Assembly: GCF_000317145.1 (NCBI RefSeq)
Contig: NC_020053.1
Span: 62,001-126,000 of the forward strand
DNA: 64,000 bases
Source of the DNA: Chamaesiphon minutus PCC 6605
Lineage (GTDB): Bacteria; Cyanobacteriota; Cyanobacteriia; Cyanobacteriales; Chamaesiphonaceae
Direction: 5' to 3'
The translations under genes were made by a program, and so were the position numbers. The notes below the pieces were generated by a model. That model was given only the letters and a program-made list of their open reading frames with translations, had not been told where the DNA came from and made no database searches. The stretch's first letter is position 1. Each line of letters begins with the position of its first letter. This document shows positions 34,053 through 42,307 of this stretch, one piece after another.

Positions 34053-34069
34053 ATGAAATCTAGATGAAA
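34053..34069 (-). promoter_or_regulatory. OmpR-type direct repeat before the MFS gene
   Basis: Minus strand TTTCATCTAGATTTCAT, perfect hexamers 11 bp apart, 186 bp before the MFS start codon. It extends the regulon beyond the main island and across the cassette. Confidence 0.65.
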
Positions 34070-34099
34070 ATCATCAACCGATCTTTGTAAATAATGGAG

Positions 34100-35230
34100 C
34101 TATGTTAATTGTTTCCGAAATTGACGAATGCTGATAGTTAAGAAAAAAGCAGCAAACAGCAATAATGCGAAAACGTTAGGATAGAGCATGTCGATGCCGA
34201 TTCCCTTGAGTAAAATGCCCCGTAAAATGCGGATATAATGCCGTAAAGGATTGAGAATGGACAGGTAACGAAGGAATTCAGGCATACTATCGATCGGCGC
34301 GATCGCCCCTGAAAGTTGAATCAATGGAATATTGGCAAAAAATGCCGTCAAGACGACCTGCTGTTGATTTTTAGAAACCGTTGCTAACAAAATTCCAATC
34401 CCAATCCCCACAAATAAATACAGACCAGATAGCAATAATAGCAGGAATAAATTGCCGCGTAATGGCACCCCAAATACGAGTCGGGCCACTCCCAACGCGA
34501 TCGAAAACGTGCCCATCAGCAATATAAAAAGTGGGACAATTTTCGCGAGTAGAATTTCCCAGATGGCGGCAGGTGTCATCAACAACTGCTCCAAAGTTCC
34601 GACATCTTTCTCGCGAATGACCGTGAGCGCAGAAACAAGGGAACTAACCAGCGTGAGGGTAATCCCAATCACTCCTGGTACAAAAAACCAACCGCTGATT
34701 AAGCCAGGGTTATACAAAAACGTATGTGCTGGACGAATTAAAGGTAGAGCAATATTAGGCAGCAATTGACGACCATGTTCCTGAAGAATACGCAGGAGAT
34801 AGGCACTGGCAATGCCTGCTGTATTTGCATCGACCCCATCGACCAGAATCTGGAGATCTGCGGGTCGATTGCGATCCAACTGTCGCTTAAAATTCGGTGG
34901 AATGACTAACCCAATGGTAATATTACCCTCTCGCACTTGTTCGCCAAGTTTGGCTTGGCTGGGTTGATACTGTTTCAACACAAATACTTTATTTTCAGTT
35001 AATGCAGAAATTAGTTCTCGGCTTTCGGCGACATGGGCGTAGTCTACAACTCCTAAGTTGATTTTGGTGGTATCGGGGTTAAGAGTAAACCCATACAGCA
35101 AAATTTGCAGGATCGGTGCCAGGGTCAATAAGATAACTAGCTCTTTGCTCCTGAGAATTTCTCGAACTTCCTTAACCACTAGTGCCCAGAAAGATCCAGG
35201 GATGACAGAACGCAGGAATTTAACGAACAT
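34100..35230 (-). CDS. ABC-2 exporter permease, YbhR-like
   Basis: 376 residues. TM1 near 30-50, then a large periplasmic domain (~55-175, with TTKINLGVVDYAHVAESREL), then five TM helices with GVIGITLTLVSSLVSALTVIREKDVGTLEQLLMTP, the ABC-2 signature. Last gene of the operon HlyD-permease-permease. It pairs with the 35326 permease as a heterodimer driven by the double ATPase at 38253. Substrates of the E. coli YbhGFSR relatives include drugs and cations. Confidence 0.85.
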   Translation of the reverse strand: MFVKFLRSVIPGSFWALVVKEVREILRSKELVILLTLAPILQILLYGFTLNPDTTKINLGVVDYAHVAESRELISALTENKVFVLKQYQPSQAKLGEQVREGNITIGLVIPPNFKRQLDRNRPADLQILVDGVDANTAGIASAYLLRILQEHGRQLLPNIALPLIRPAHTFLYNPGLISGWFFVPGVIGITLTLVSSLVSALTVIREKDVGTLEQLLMTPAAIWEILLAKIVPLFILLMGTFSIALGVARLVFGVPLRGNLFLLLLLSGLYLFVGIGIGILLATVSKNQQQVVLTAFFANIPLIQLSGAIAPIDSMPEFLRYLSILNPLRHYIRILRGILLKGIGIDMLYPNVFALLLFAAFFLTISIRQFRKQLT

Positions 35231-35325
35231 TGTAGGAGCTTTGAAGTTAGGAGGATGGGGAGCTTGGAGAGTTGAAGCACCAGGGAATTTAGCACTGCGA
35301 TCGTCTAAATTTAGAACTCATCACT

Positions 35326-36435
35326 TCAATCGCTAGATAGCTGCATCTTGCGTAATCCCCAACGGGCAAAGGCAAAGAGCATCAGCCCTAGAATGGCGAT
35401 CGTTAGGATCGCAAACCAAGTCCCGCGCCAGCCTGTGCCACGCACAAACGCATCGCGGCTAATTTGAATGAAATACCGCGCTGGAACGATGTCAGCTAAA
35501 TGGATTAAGGGAAACGGAATATTGCTAATTGGGTAAATAAAACCAGACAGCAATAGCGCGGTCATGAAGCCTGTTAAGGCGACGGCTTGGACGGTAGCCA
35601 TCAGATTTTTTGCGCGTGTACCGATCGCCAGCCCAAACATCACACTGGCTGACAAGTACAGCGGTGTGCCGACTAGCAGGGGAATCGGGTCGCCCGCAAA
35701 GCCAAGTTTGAAAATGAAAGCACCAACTAGCATGAGGATCGCGGCTTCACCCAACGCTACAATCAGATACGCCAATCCTTTACCCAAAATCAACTCAGCA
35801 GCCGTCATATTTGTGGCATAGACTTGGATGATATTCCCTTTCTCTTTTTCACGCACCATTGACATGGCGGCTAACAATGAGGGAAATACCCACAGGAGAA
35901 AGCCAAATACGCCAGGTACGATGTAGAGCGATTCTTTTCGCCCTGGATTGAACCAGATTCGCAAATGAGGTGCGAGCGGATTTCGTCCAGGTTCTATGCC
36001 AGCAGCCGCTAGGAAAGCAGTGGTAGTAGCATGAATGCTGTTTTGGATCACTCTGGCGTTATTGGTGTCTGTGCCGTCTACTAGAATCTGTACGTCGCTA
36101 CCGCGTCCCGATTTAATGTCGCGGCTGAAATTCGGTGGAATCAAGACCACCGCTTTTGCCAGCCCCCGATCGAGGGCATGAATCAATGTATCGCCGCCGT
36201 GGTCGGGCGTTGGTTGAAACTGGTTGGTTGCGAAAAACCGCTCGATATAGCTGCGACTGAGGGGAGTATTGTTGAGATCTTGGATGACGATCGGGATATT
36301 TTTTGCCTCTAGCCGAATGGCAAAACTTAAAATGAATAGCGAAATTAATGGCAGTAGAAACGCCAACGCCACCGTGAGCCGATCGCGCCGAAACTGCGCC
36401 AATTCTTTCACACACTGCACTAGAATTCGTTTCAT
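35326..36435 (-). CDS. ABC-2 exporter permease, YbhS-like
   Basis: 369 residues with the same fold: TM1 (LTVALAFLLPLISLFILSFA), periplasmic domain containing IPIVIQDLNNTPLSRSYIERF, and VFGFLLWVFPSLLAAMSMVREKEKGNIIQVYATNM as ABC-2 signature. It starts 4 bp inside the end of the HlyD gene (ATGA overlap), so the two are coupled. The second permease follows after 95 bp. Confidence 0.85.
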   Translation of the reverse strand: MKRILVQCVKELAQFRRDRLTVALAFLLPLISLFILSFAIRLEAKNIPIVIQDLNNTPLSRSYIERFFATNQFQPTPDHGGDTLIHALDRGLAKAVVLIPPNFSRDIKSGRGSDVQILVDGTDTNNARVIQNSIHATTTAFLAAAGIEPGRNPLAPHLRIWFNPGRKESLYIVPGVFGFLLWVFPSLLAAMSMVREKEKGNIIQVYATNMTAAELILGKGLAYLIVALGEAAILMLVGAFIFKLGFAGDPIPLLVGTPLYLSASVMFGLAIGTRAKNLMATVQAVALTGFMTALLLSGFIYPISNIPFPLIHLADIVPARYFIQISRDAFVRGTGWRGTWFAILTIAILGLMLFAFARWGLRKMQLSSD

Positions 36436-37709
36436 GGCTGTTGCTCGGTGAGCAGAGTCGCATCGGCAGGCATTCCTGGTTTGACAAACCCAGCCGGATT
36501 ATCAATCTTGAGCTTGATGCCAAACACTTGCTTGACTCGATCGTCTTTGAAATAAATATTTTCGGGTGTAAACGAAGCTTGGGGATCGATGGTGGCAACG
36601 GTTGCTGTGAGCGGTTTGCCAGGACTAGAATCGAGATAAATCCTTGCAGCTTGACCGACTCGAACTTTGCCAATGCTGCCTTCTGGAACGTAGCCCCTCA
36701 AATAAACCGTTTTGAGATTGACAATCGATAGTAGCGTTTTGCCACTGACTACGACAGCCCCTGGTTCCACACTTCGCGCTGTCACCACGCCATCGATCGG
36801 GCTAACCACATTCAGATAAGCAATTTGGGCCTGAATTTGCCCAATAGCTGCCTGAGCATTTTTGACATCTGCCTGTGCTGCTTGCAGTTGAGAAGTTGCC
36901 TGTTGTCGTTGTTGCTTTAACCCAGCCAGTCGAGCATTGCGAATGCCAGGGTTAAAGCTAGCGGTGTTTGCCAAACTTAGTCCACCACGCGCAGCATCAA
37001 TTTGTTTCTGACTCGCCTCTACCGTAGATTGCGCTGTTTCTTGGGCGGTTTGTGCTTGGTCGAACCGTTGTCTGGATACGGCTCCAGCTTTGGCTAACCC
37101 CTCAAACCGATCGCGATCGATCCGTGCTAACTTTAACTGAGATTGGGCTTGCTTGAGTTGCGCTTCGGCGACTGCCACGGTAGACTGTGCCTGAAAGACA
37201 CGCCCCTGCCGATCGGCTTGAGATTGTGCTAAGGTGAGTTGAGCTTCCTGGATCTGGGCATCGACCACCTGAATTTGTAAACGAGCCTGCCGCACTTGTT
37301 GTTGGGTTACACTCAGACGCGCCTGTAATCCCCGCCGCTGCGCTTGAATTTCTTCATCATTGAGGCGGACAATTAATTGACCTGCTTTAACCGTATCTCC
37401 TTCTCGGACTGCGATCGCGGCAATCCGACCTGGTACTTTTGCACCGATATCGGTTTCATACCCCTCAATTCGTCCACTGATTTGTAGATCCTTCGGTTTA
37501 GGTCGCGAGAGCAAGTACCAAGTTGAAAGTCCGGCGATCGCAATTACCACACCGATCCCGATGAACAGGTAAGTCTTGCGAGAGCCTTTAGAGGGTGGTT
37601 TAGATTCAGGTGGTTGGGATTCAGGTGGTTTAGATTCAGGTGGTTTAGATTCAGGTGGTTGTGAGGGAGACTGTGCTTCAGCTTCAGGTTTGGGAGGGGA
37701 TTGAGTCAT
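36432..37709 (-). CDS. HlyD-family membrane-fusion protein, YbhG-like
   Basis: 425 residues from ATG 37709, which overlaps the upstream gene's TGA by the ATGA arrangement. Pro-rich cytosolic N-terminus (PPESKPPES repeats), one TM helix (TYLFIGIGVVIAIAGLSTWYL), barrel-sandwich (GAKVPGRIAAIAVREGDTVKAGQLIVRL), a long Ala/Gln hairpin, and the second half (YLNVVSPIDGVVTARSVEPGAVV). It connects the ABC-2 permeases with an outer-membrane channel, perhaps the TolC at 7579. Its first residues MTQSPPKPEAEAQ resemble the start of the GH65 protein (MTQSPSKPQAQ), a sign of local exchange. Confidence 0.87.
   Translation of the reverse strand: MTQSPPKPEAEAQSPSQPPESKPPESKPPESQPPESKPPSKGSRKTYLFIGIGVVIAIAGLSTWYLLSRPKPKDLQISGRIEGYETDIGAKVPGRIAAIAVREGDTVKAGQLIVRLNDEEIQAQRRGLQARLSVTQQQVRQARLQIQVVDAQIQEAQLTLAQSQADRQGRVFQAQSTVAVAEAQLKQAQSQLKLARIDRDRFEGLAKAGAVSRQRFDQAQTAQETAQSTVEASQKQIDAARGGLSLANTASFNPGIRNARLAGLKQQRQQATSQLQAAQADVKNAQAAIGQIQAQIAYLNVVSPIDGVVTARSVEPGAVVVSGKTLLSIVNLKTVYLRGYVPEGSIGKVRVGQAARIYLDSSPGKPLTATVATIDPQASFTPENIYFKDDRVKQVFGIKLKIDNPAGFVKPGMPADATLLTEQQP
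37600..37661. repeat. 15 bp tandem repeat encoding PPESK units
   Basis: Four copies of a 15 bp unit (TTTAGATTCAGGTGG and near variants), giving PPES[KQ] repeats before the HlyD TM helix. Copy number probably varies by slippage. Confidence 0.7.
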
Positions 37710-37987
37710 GACTGATGACCTCTTCGCCGCATCTGTAACCACATCGAAGTTCCAGTAGCAATCAACGCGAGTAAACCGATTGCATTGAGAAATGGGTAAA
37801 TGGTTTCTAACTTTAGCGAGCCAAAGTTACCCTTATGTACCTCCAATAACCATTTCACCTCTTTTCCAGACAGGTCTGTAATTTGGTAAATCGAACCTGT
37901 AATAGCTGAGATTAGCAGTGGTAGTACCATAATTGGTGCGATCGCTCGATGAAATTGGCGGAACTGAAGAGATTTGCGATTGGTCAT
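37706..37987 (-). CDS. Small PepSY-like membrane protein
   Basis: 93 residues. Two TM helices (APIMVLPLLISAITGSIYQI and FLNAIGLLALIATGTSMWL) around a short periplasmic loop with DLSGKEVKWLLEVHKG. The pattern resembles the terminal part of PepSY-associated TM proteins, including the basic end RRRGHQ. First gene of the ABC exporter operon. A 35 bp conserved sequence found three times in the window lies 64 bp upstream. Role unknown. Confidence 0.7.
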   Translation of the reverse strand: MTNRKSLQFRQFHRAIAPIMVLPLLISAITGSIYQITDLSGKEVKWLLEVHKGNFGSLKLETIYPFLNAIGLLALIATGTSMWLQMRRRGHQS

Positions 37988-38050
37988 GTGGGCTACCTCT
38001 AGAGGAGCATGAGCATCTGAAACACTGCCTTGAGCAGGTCGATATCATTC

Positions 38051-38094
38051 AAACTTTAGAGCTAAATTCTGAGAAAGTTATGAGGGTTGTCTCG
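38051..38094 (-). promoter_or_regulatory. Conserved 35 bp upstream sequence, copy 1
   Basis: Minus strand CCCTCATAACTTTCTCAGAA followed by TTTAGCTCTAAAGTT. CTCAT and CTCAG recur 11 bp apart. An AATGAT sequence follows as a possible -10. It lies before the PepSY-HlyD-ABC operon; near-identical copies occur at 45982 and 56998. Confidence 0.65.
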
Positions 38095-38252
38095 ATTGTC
38101 AAGAGGTATTAATCTAAGTCCGAACTGTAACTAGACTCCAACTTCTTACTGTCCGATTGCATCTTCACAACTTCCTCAGATTATTTCTCTACCCTTAGAT
38201 ATAGACTCCAAATATATGACCTCATTTACTGAGGTTCGAGGAAAAGTAGGTG

Positions 38253-40286
38253 ATGCAATCCAATCGTCCTCAAACAGGTTCGATCGCCGTCAATGGCGGT
38301 CTGTTACACGATCATGATGGTCTTGGGCAACAGGTGGCTAGATCGAGCGCACCTTCCCCCCCAGTGGATGATGTGACGATTCGCGTCCAGAAGCTGTACA
38401 AACACTATGGCAAGACGATCGCACTGCGGGGCATCGATCTAGAAGTTCGTCGCGGTGAATTGTTTGGTCTGATCGGCCCTGATGGTGCGGGAAAAACGAC
38501 AGCTTTCCACATTCTCGGAGGTGTGATGGAAGCTACCACAGGTGATGCCCACATCCTGGGATTACCCGCTAGGGATGCCCGTAACTATACTGGATATCTA
38601 ACTCAGCAATTCTCCCTGTATCCAGACCTGAGCGTAGATGAAAATATTCATTACAGTGCTGGACTGCGGTTAGTGCCAGCAGATCGAGTGGAAGTGCTGC
38701 GGACAAAATATCTCAAACTCATGCAATTGGATCGATTTGGCGATCGCCTCGCGGGTCAGCTTTCGGGTGGGATGAAGCAGAAGTTAGCTCTGTGCTGTGC
38801 GTTGATTGCCGAACCGCAAGTGCTGTTGCTAGATGAGCCAACTACTGGGGTGGATACGATCGCCCGCCGTGAGTTTTGGGACATTTTGGCAGGGTTGACG
38901 GCTCAGGGTATCACCGTCGTGGTAGCAACGCCCGATTTGGTTGAAGCGGAACGCTGCGATCGCGTGGCACTGATCCATGAAGGACAAATTCAATTAGTGG
39001 GTACTCCAGCAGCATTGAAAGCGGATTTACACCTCAGTCGGCTGACGATTCTGACCCCCGATCTCGTCAATGTCGAACGAACGCTGCTGCCCTCGATCGA
39101 CCCCGATGGACAAATTGCTAATGTATCAACTTTCGGCGATCGGCTGGAGGTTTTAGTTAAAGATGCCCAGCAGGGCGAATCTCTGGTGCGCGATCTCTTG
39201 ATTCAATATCCGATCGATCGGATTCAATCCGAAGCACCAACCCTAGAAAATGTCTTCATTGCCCTCCTGCGCCATCAGGGATCTGTACCCAAATCGATTC
39301 TATTTCCCCGTTCCCGACAGTTTGCCGCTCCCAGTAACGATCGCCCAACCTCGCAACCTGCTATTTCTGCTCGTCATCTCAATCGTGTATTTGGTTCATT
39401 TCATGCCGTAGTCGATTTCAATCTCGATATTCACTACGGCGAGGTGTATGGACTACTCGGTGCCAATGGAGCCGGAAAAACTACCACCATCAAAATGCTC
39501 TGTGGTCTATTGCCCATCAGTTCCGGTGAGATGTCGCTGGCTGGAGAACGCGGCAATCTCCGCAGTGCGAATCTCAGACGGCGGATTGGCTATATGAGCC
39601 AGAAATTTACGCTCTATGACGACCTAACGATTCTGGAAAATTTACAATTTTACAGCGGAATTTATGGCATTCCACCCCGCCAGCAACGGGACAAGATCCG
39701 GTGGGTGTTGGCGATTTGCGGTTTGGAAGGACAAGAACATCTCCTCACCCGCCAACTTCCTGGTGGCTGGAAACAACGAGTTGCATTTGGAGCATCGGTG
39801 ATGCACGAACCAGAAATTTTATTTTTAGACGAACCCACATCTGGGGTAGACGTACTAGCAAGACAGCAATTTTGGCAGTTGATTAACGATTTTGCCCGCA
39901 ATGGCACGGCAATTCTGGTAACGACACATTACATGAATGAAGCAGAACAATGTAACCGGATGTGCTTTATGGTCGCGGGTCGCAAGGTGGCTGAAGGCTC
40001 CGCTAGTCAAATTAAGGCGAAACAACCTGGTCAGTTATTTGAGTTACAAGTAGGACAGTTACAACCTAGTTACGATCTGCTGCGAGGCGATCTGGAACCT
40101 TGGCGGGTGTCTATTTTTGGAGATCGGCTCCATGTCGTTTTAGATCGTCCCGACACCGAATTACCCTGGGTAAAATCGTTGATGCACCAAGCAAATTTAC
40201 CTATATTTGATACTCAACCGCTCCCGTTTTCGCTGGAAGATGCCTTTATCGGTGAAGTTCAACGGGCAGGAGGTGCGCCGCTATAA
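38253..40286 (+). CDS. Double ABC ATPase, YbhF-like
   Basis: 677 residues from ATG 38253. Two complete ATPase domains: GPDGAGKTT, LSGGMKQKL and LLLDEPTTGVD in the first (~45-270); GANGAGKTT and LFLDEPTSGVD in the second (~370-590). The second domain's signature is degenerate, LPGGWKQR instead of LSGG. Each is followed by a short domain. This fused arrangement belongs to YbhF-type exporters, which drive two ABC-2 permeases, here encoded divergently at 34100-36435. Regulation from the shared 265 bp intergenic region is likely. Confidence 0.88.
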   Translation: MQSNRPQTGSIAVNGGLLHDHDGLGQQVARSSAPSPPVDDVTIRVQKLYKHYGKTIALRGIDLEVRRGELFGLIGPDGAGKTTAFHILGGVMEATTGDAHILGLPARDARNYTGYLTQQFSLYPDLSVDENIHYSAGLRLVPADRVEVLRTKYLKLMQLDRFGDRLAGQLSGGMKQKLALCCALIAEPQVLLLDEPTTGVDTIARREFWDILAGLTAQGITVVVATPDLVEAERCDRVALIHEGQIQLVGTPAALKADLHLSRLTILTPDLVNVERTLLPSIDPDGQIANVSTFGDRLEVLVKDAQQGESLVRDLLIQYPIDRIQSEAPTLENVFIALLRHQGSVPKSILFPRSRQFAAPSNDRPTSQPAISARHLNRVFGSFHAVVDFNLDIHYGEVYGLLGANGAGKTTTIKMLCGLLPISSGEMSLAGERGNLRSANLRRRIGYMSQKFTLYDDLTILENLQFYSGIYGIPPRQQRDKIRWVLAICGLEGQEHLLTRQLPGGWKQRVAFGASVMHEPEILFLDEPTSGVDVLARQQFWQLINDFARNGTAILVTTHYMNEAEQCNRMCFMVAGRKVAEGSASQIKAKQPGQLFELQVGQLQPSYDLLRGDLEPWRVSIFGDRLHVVLDRPDTELPWVKSLMHQANLPIFDTQPLPFSLEDAFIGEVQRAGGAPL

Positions 40287-40323
40287 CAATCCGCTGGATT
40301 CGCAACCAGCAATGCCCGCAAAT

Positions 40324-41604
40324 CTACAATCGTTGCAGCCGATCTTTCTGCCTCCAACCCAGGAGTAAGCCAGTGCCAACCAATAAAACGCCAGTAAAGC
40401 CATAGGGGGCGTTGAACTGCCATGCAAACAGAACGCCCCCTAACATCGCCCCTCCAACTTGTCCGAGGCTATTGGCAGTATTTTGGATGCCTAATACCGT
40501 TCCGGTATGTTGACTGCTTCGTTTAGAAATCAGCGCAATTAGGTTTGGGGTAATTAATGCCATCCCGAATGCCATTATAGCGACCACTCCCAGGACAATT
40601 GGCAGCGATCGCGCCACTAATAGTAAAAAGATGCCACTGCCCATCAGTGTAAACCCCAGCCCAACTTGGGCGATCGAACTCACATACCGAGTCAAGAAGC
40701 TCACGGCAACGATCTGAAAGACTGTCATCACTCCGCCACACATCATGAACACATAGCCTGTTTGGATCGGGCTATATCCCAATTTGTCTTGAGCCTGGAG
40801 TGCAAAAACGACTTCAAACAGCGTGAGTCCAAACTGAGAGATCGTGGTTAGACCCAATAGCAGTAATAGTGGCTTACCAAGCCTTTGCCAATTTAGTGGT
40901 GGTTGTCGATTCTCGTTTCGAGAGGCTTCTCTTCTCTCCGAGACGCTTCGCGAACGAGAGGCTTTGCCAACGCCAACTGTACTCGTCGATCTCGATGACA
41001 ACGATTCTGGTAGCCAGCGGAAAGCGACGAGTAGTGTTAAGAACATCAAAGCCGCAGCGAGAAAAAAGGGCGGAGCATAGTTTTCAATTTTGAGATCGAC
41101 AACACCGAGGGTGAAATGTATGTCTTCACGAGTTGTCAAACCGCCGAAAGCTGGGCCGACAATTGCGCCCAAACTTGACGCTGTACCGACTAAAGCCATG
41201 CCCTTGGCGCGATCGCGATCGGTCGTGATATCAGCAACATAAGCCGTAGCCGCAGGCAACATCGCAGCGGATAGAAACCCACCGAGTGCTCGCACCACGT
41301 ACAGCATTGCCACGGAAGATGCCAGCCCGAACAGGACTTGGGCGACGGCGGAACCAGCGATGCCGAGCAAGATTAACGGTCGTCTGCCGACTCGATCCGA
41401 CCATTGCCCCCAAAAGGGTGAGGCAATTAACTGCACAAAGGCGTAAATACTGGTTAAGAAGGTAGTGTGAATCACGATTGTTTCACGCGGAACTGCTGCT
41501 GAATGTAGATGCCTGAAGAAAAAAGGCAGTACGGGGAGACTCACTCCAAGGCCGATCGTGACTACGAATAGACAAACCAGCAGTAAGGATAGCTTTTTAA
41601 TCAT
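40324..41604 (-). CDS. MFS transporter, TetA/MdtG-like
   Basis: 426 residues, 12 predicted TM helices. Motif A is GQWSDRVGRRPLIL (~67-80) and motif C is GTASSLGAIVGPAFGGL (~145-160), the drug:H+ antiporter-1 pattern. The central cytosolic loop contains a long insertion (STVGVGKASRSRSVSERREA then SRNENRQPP) derived from a dispersed repeat at 40908-40973; the loop tolerates it. It is convergent with the double ATPase gene, 37 bp apart. Substrate unknown. Confidence 0.82.
   Translation of the reverse strand: MIKKLSLLLVCLFVVTIGLGVSLPVLPFFFRHLHSAAVPRETIVIHTTFLTSIYAFVQLIASPFWGQWSDRVGRRPLILLGIAGSAVAQVLFGLASSVAMLYVVRALGGFLSAAMLPAATAYVADITTDRDRAKGMALVGTASSLGAIVGPAFGGLTTREDIHFTLGVVDLKIENYAPPFFLAAALMFLTLLVAFRWLPESLSSRSTSTVGVGKASRSRSVSERREASRNENRQPPLNWQRLGKPLLLLLGLTTISQFGLTLFEVVFALQAQDKLGYSPIQTGYVFMMCGGVMTVFQIVAVSFLTRYVSSIAQVGLGFTLMGSGIFLLLVARSLPIVLGVVAIMAFGMALITPNLIALISKRSSQHTGTVLGIQNTANSLGQVGGAMLGGVLFAWQFNAPYGFTGVLLVGTGLLLGWRQKDRLQRL
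40908..40973. repeat. Compound dispersed repeat in the MFS loop
   Basis: Several repeat blocks in a row (TTCGAGAGGCTTCTCTTCTC, CGAGACGCTTCGCGAACGAG, AGGCTTTGCCAACG). This is the longest in-gene copy of the family here and encodes about 20 Ser/Arg-rich residues. Confidence 0.65.
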
Positions 41605-41848
41605 CTGGTGACTTTGGTGGAGCTACTTGTCTCCAAGTATTTGCCTGAATTGGGTTTGGAGATCGCTTAGTGGGCACTGCCCACCAACTAGGTTGCAGGC
41701 ATTATTATCGAATTGCATCGAACTGAAAATCTTCAGATTCATTGGCAGCAATGACTTCGCTAACTAAAAGATTTAGGTGCGACTTCTATGCTCAATAAAA
41801 TTAAAAAGATCGCAGCGATCGCCTCAGTTGCCGTAACTAAAGGCGTAT

Positions 41849-42118
41849 CTATGTCGCATTGAGTTGCTCAAACGATTGCTGTGGTGTAAGATCGCGATCG
41901 ATCTTTCGTTCTGACCTATCGACCAATTGTTTGAAATGTAAATAAGCTTCTTCTGGCGTGAGTTGCTGTGCAGTTTCATCTGGGATATAAAATTCCCAAC
42001 TATCAGGAAAATGCCGCACGACAAAGCTGCGAACTAAGCCCATCATCAGTGCCACTTCCCCCAATTTTTCGGCTCGTGCTGCGAGGGTGATTTCATCTGT
42101 AAACTCAGCATGATTCAT
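41849..42118 (-). CDS. Conserved small hypothetical protein
   Basis: 89 residues: MNHAEFTDEITLAARAEKLG start, central SFVVRHFPDSWEFYIPDETAQQLTPEEAYLHFKQLVDRSER. A truncated relative lies at 62492-62693 with VHHFPDSWQFYLPNLNPELLTPEEAYLRL, which shows the HFPDSW and LTPEEAY motifs are conserved. No function recognised. No signal or TM helix. It precedes the GH65 gene but a large hairpin separates them. Confidence 0.7.
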   Translation of the reverse strand: MNHAEFTDEITLAARAEKLGEVALMMGLVRSFVVRHFPDSWEFYIPDETAQQLTPEEAYLHFKQLVDRSERKIDRDLTPQQSFEQLNAT

Positions 42119-42237
42119 TTGGATTTTCCTCTGAATAATCTTGATTTTTTAAGGATGTCTGGAAAGTCTACTTTCTACGTTTAGGATACAAGGGCAATTC
42201 ATGAAGCGATTTGCGATCGGGTTCCCCGACGGTTTGC

Positions 42238-42279
42238 GACTGAAATCGCGCTGAGGCTTCCTCAGCGTGCGTTTCAGTC
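42238..42279. terminator. Long inverted repeat between 41849 and 42308 genes
   Basis: GACTGAAATCGCGCTGAGG at 42238 pairs with CCTCAGCGTGCGTTTCAGTC ending 42279, a near-perfect ~19 bp stem with a three-base loop. Both neighbouring genes are on the minus strand, so it probably ends the GH65 transcript, 29 bp past its stop. Confidence 0.6.
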
Positions 42280-42307
42280 AAGACAGCAAATCAAGACATT
42301 GCCCTAC

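Noticed and set aside
37600-37661. Short tandem repeats as a CRISPR array
   Set aside because: Units are 15 bp with no spacers and encode PPESK repeats in frame. No CRISPR array is visible anywhere in the window.
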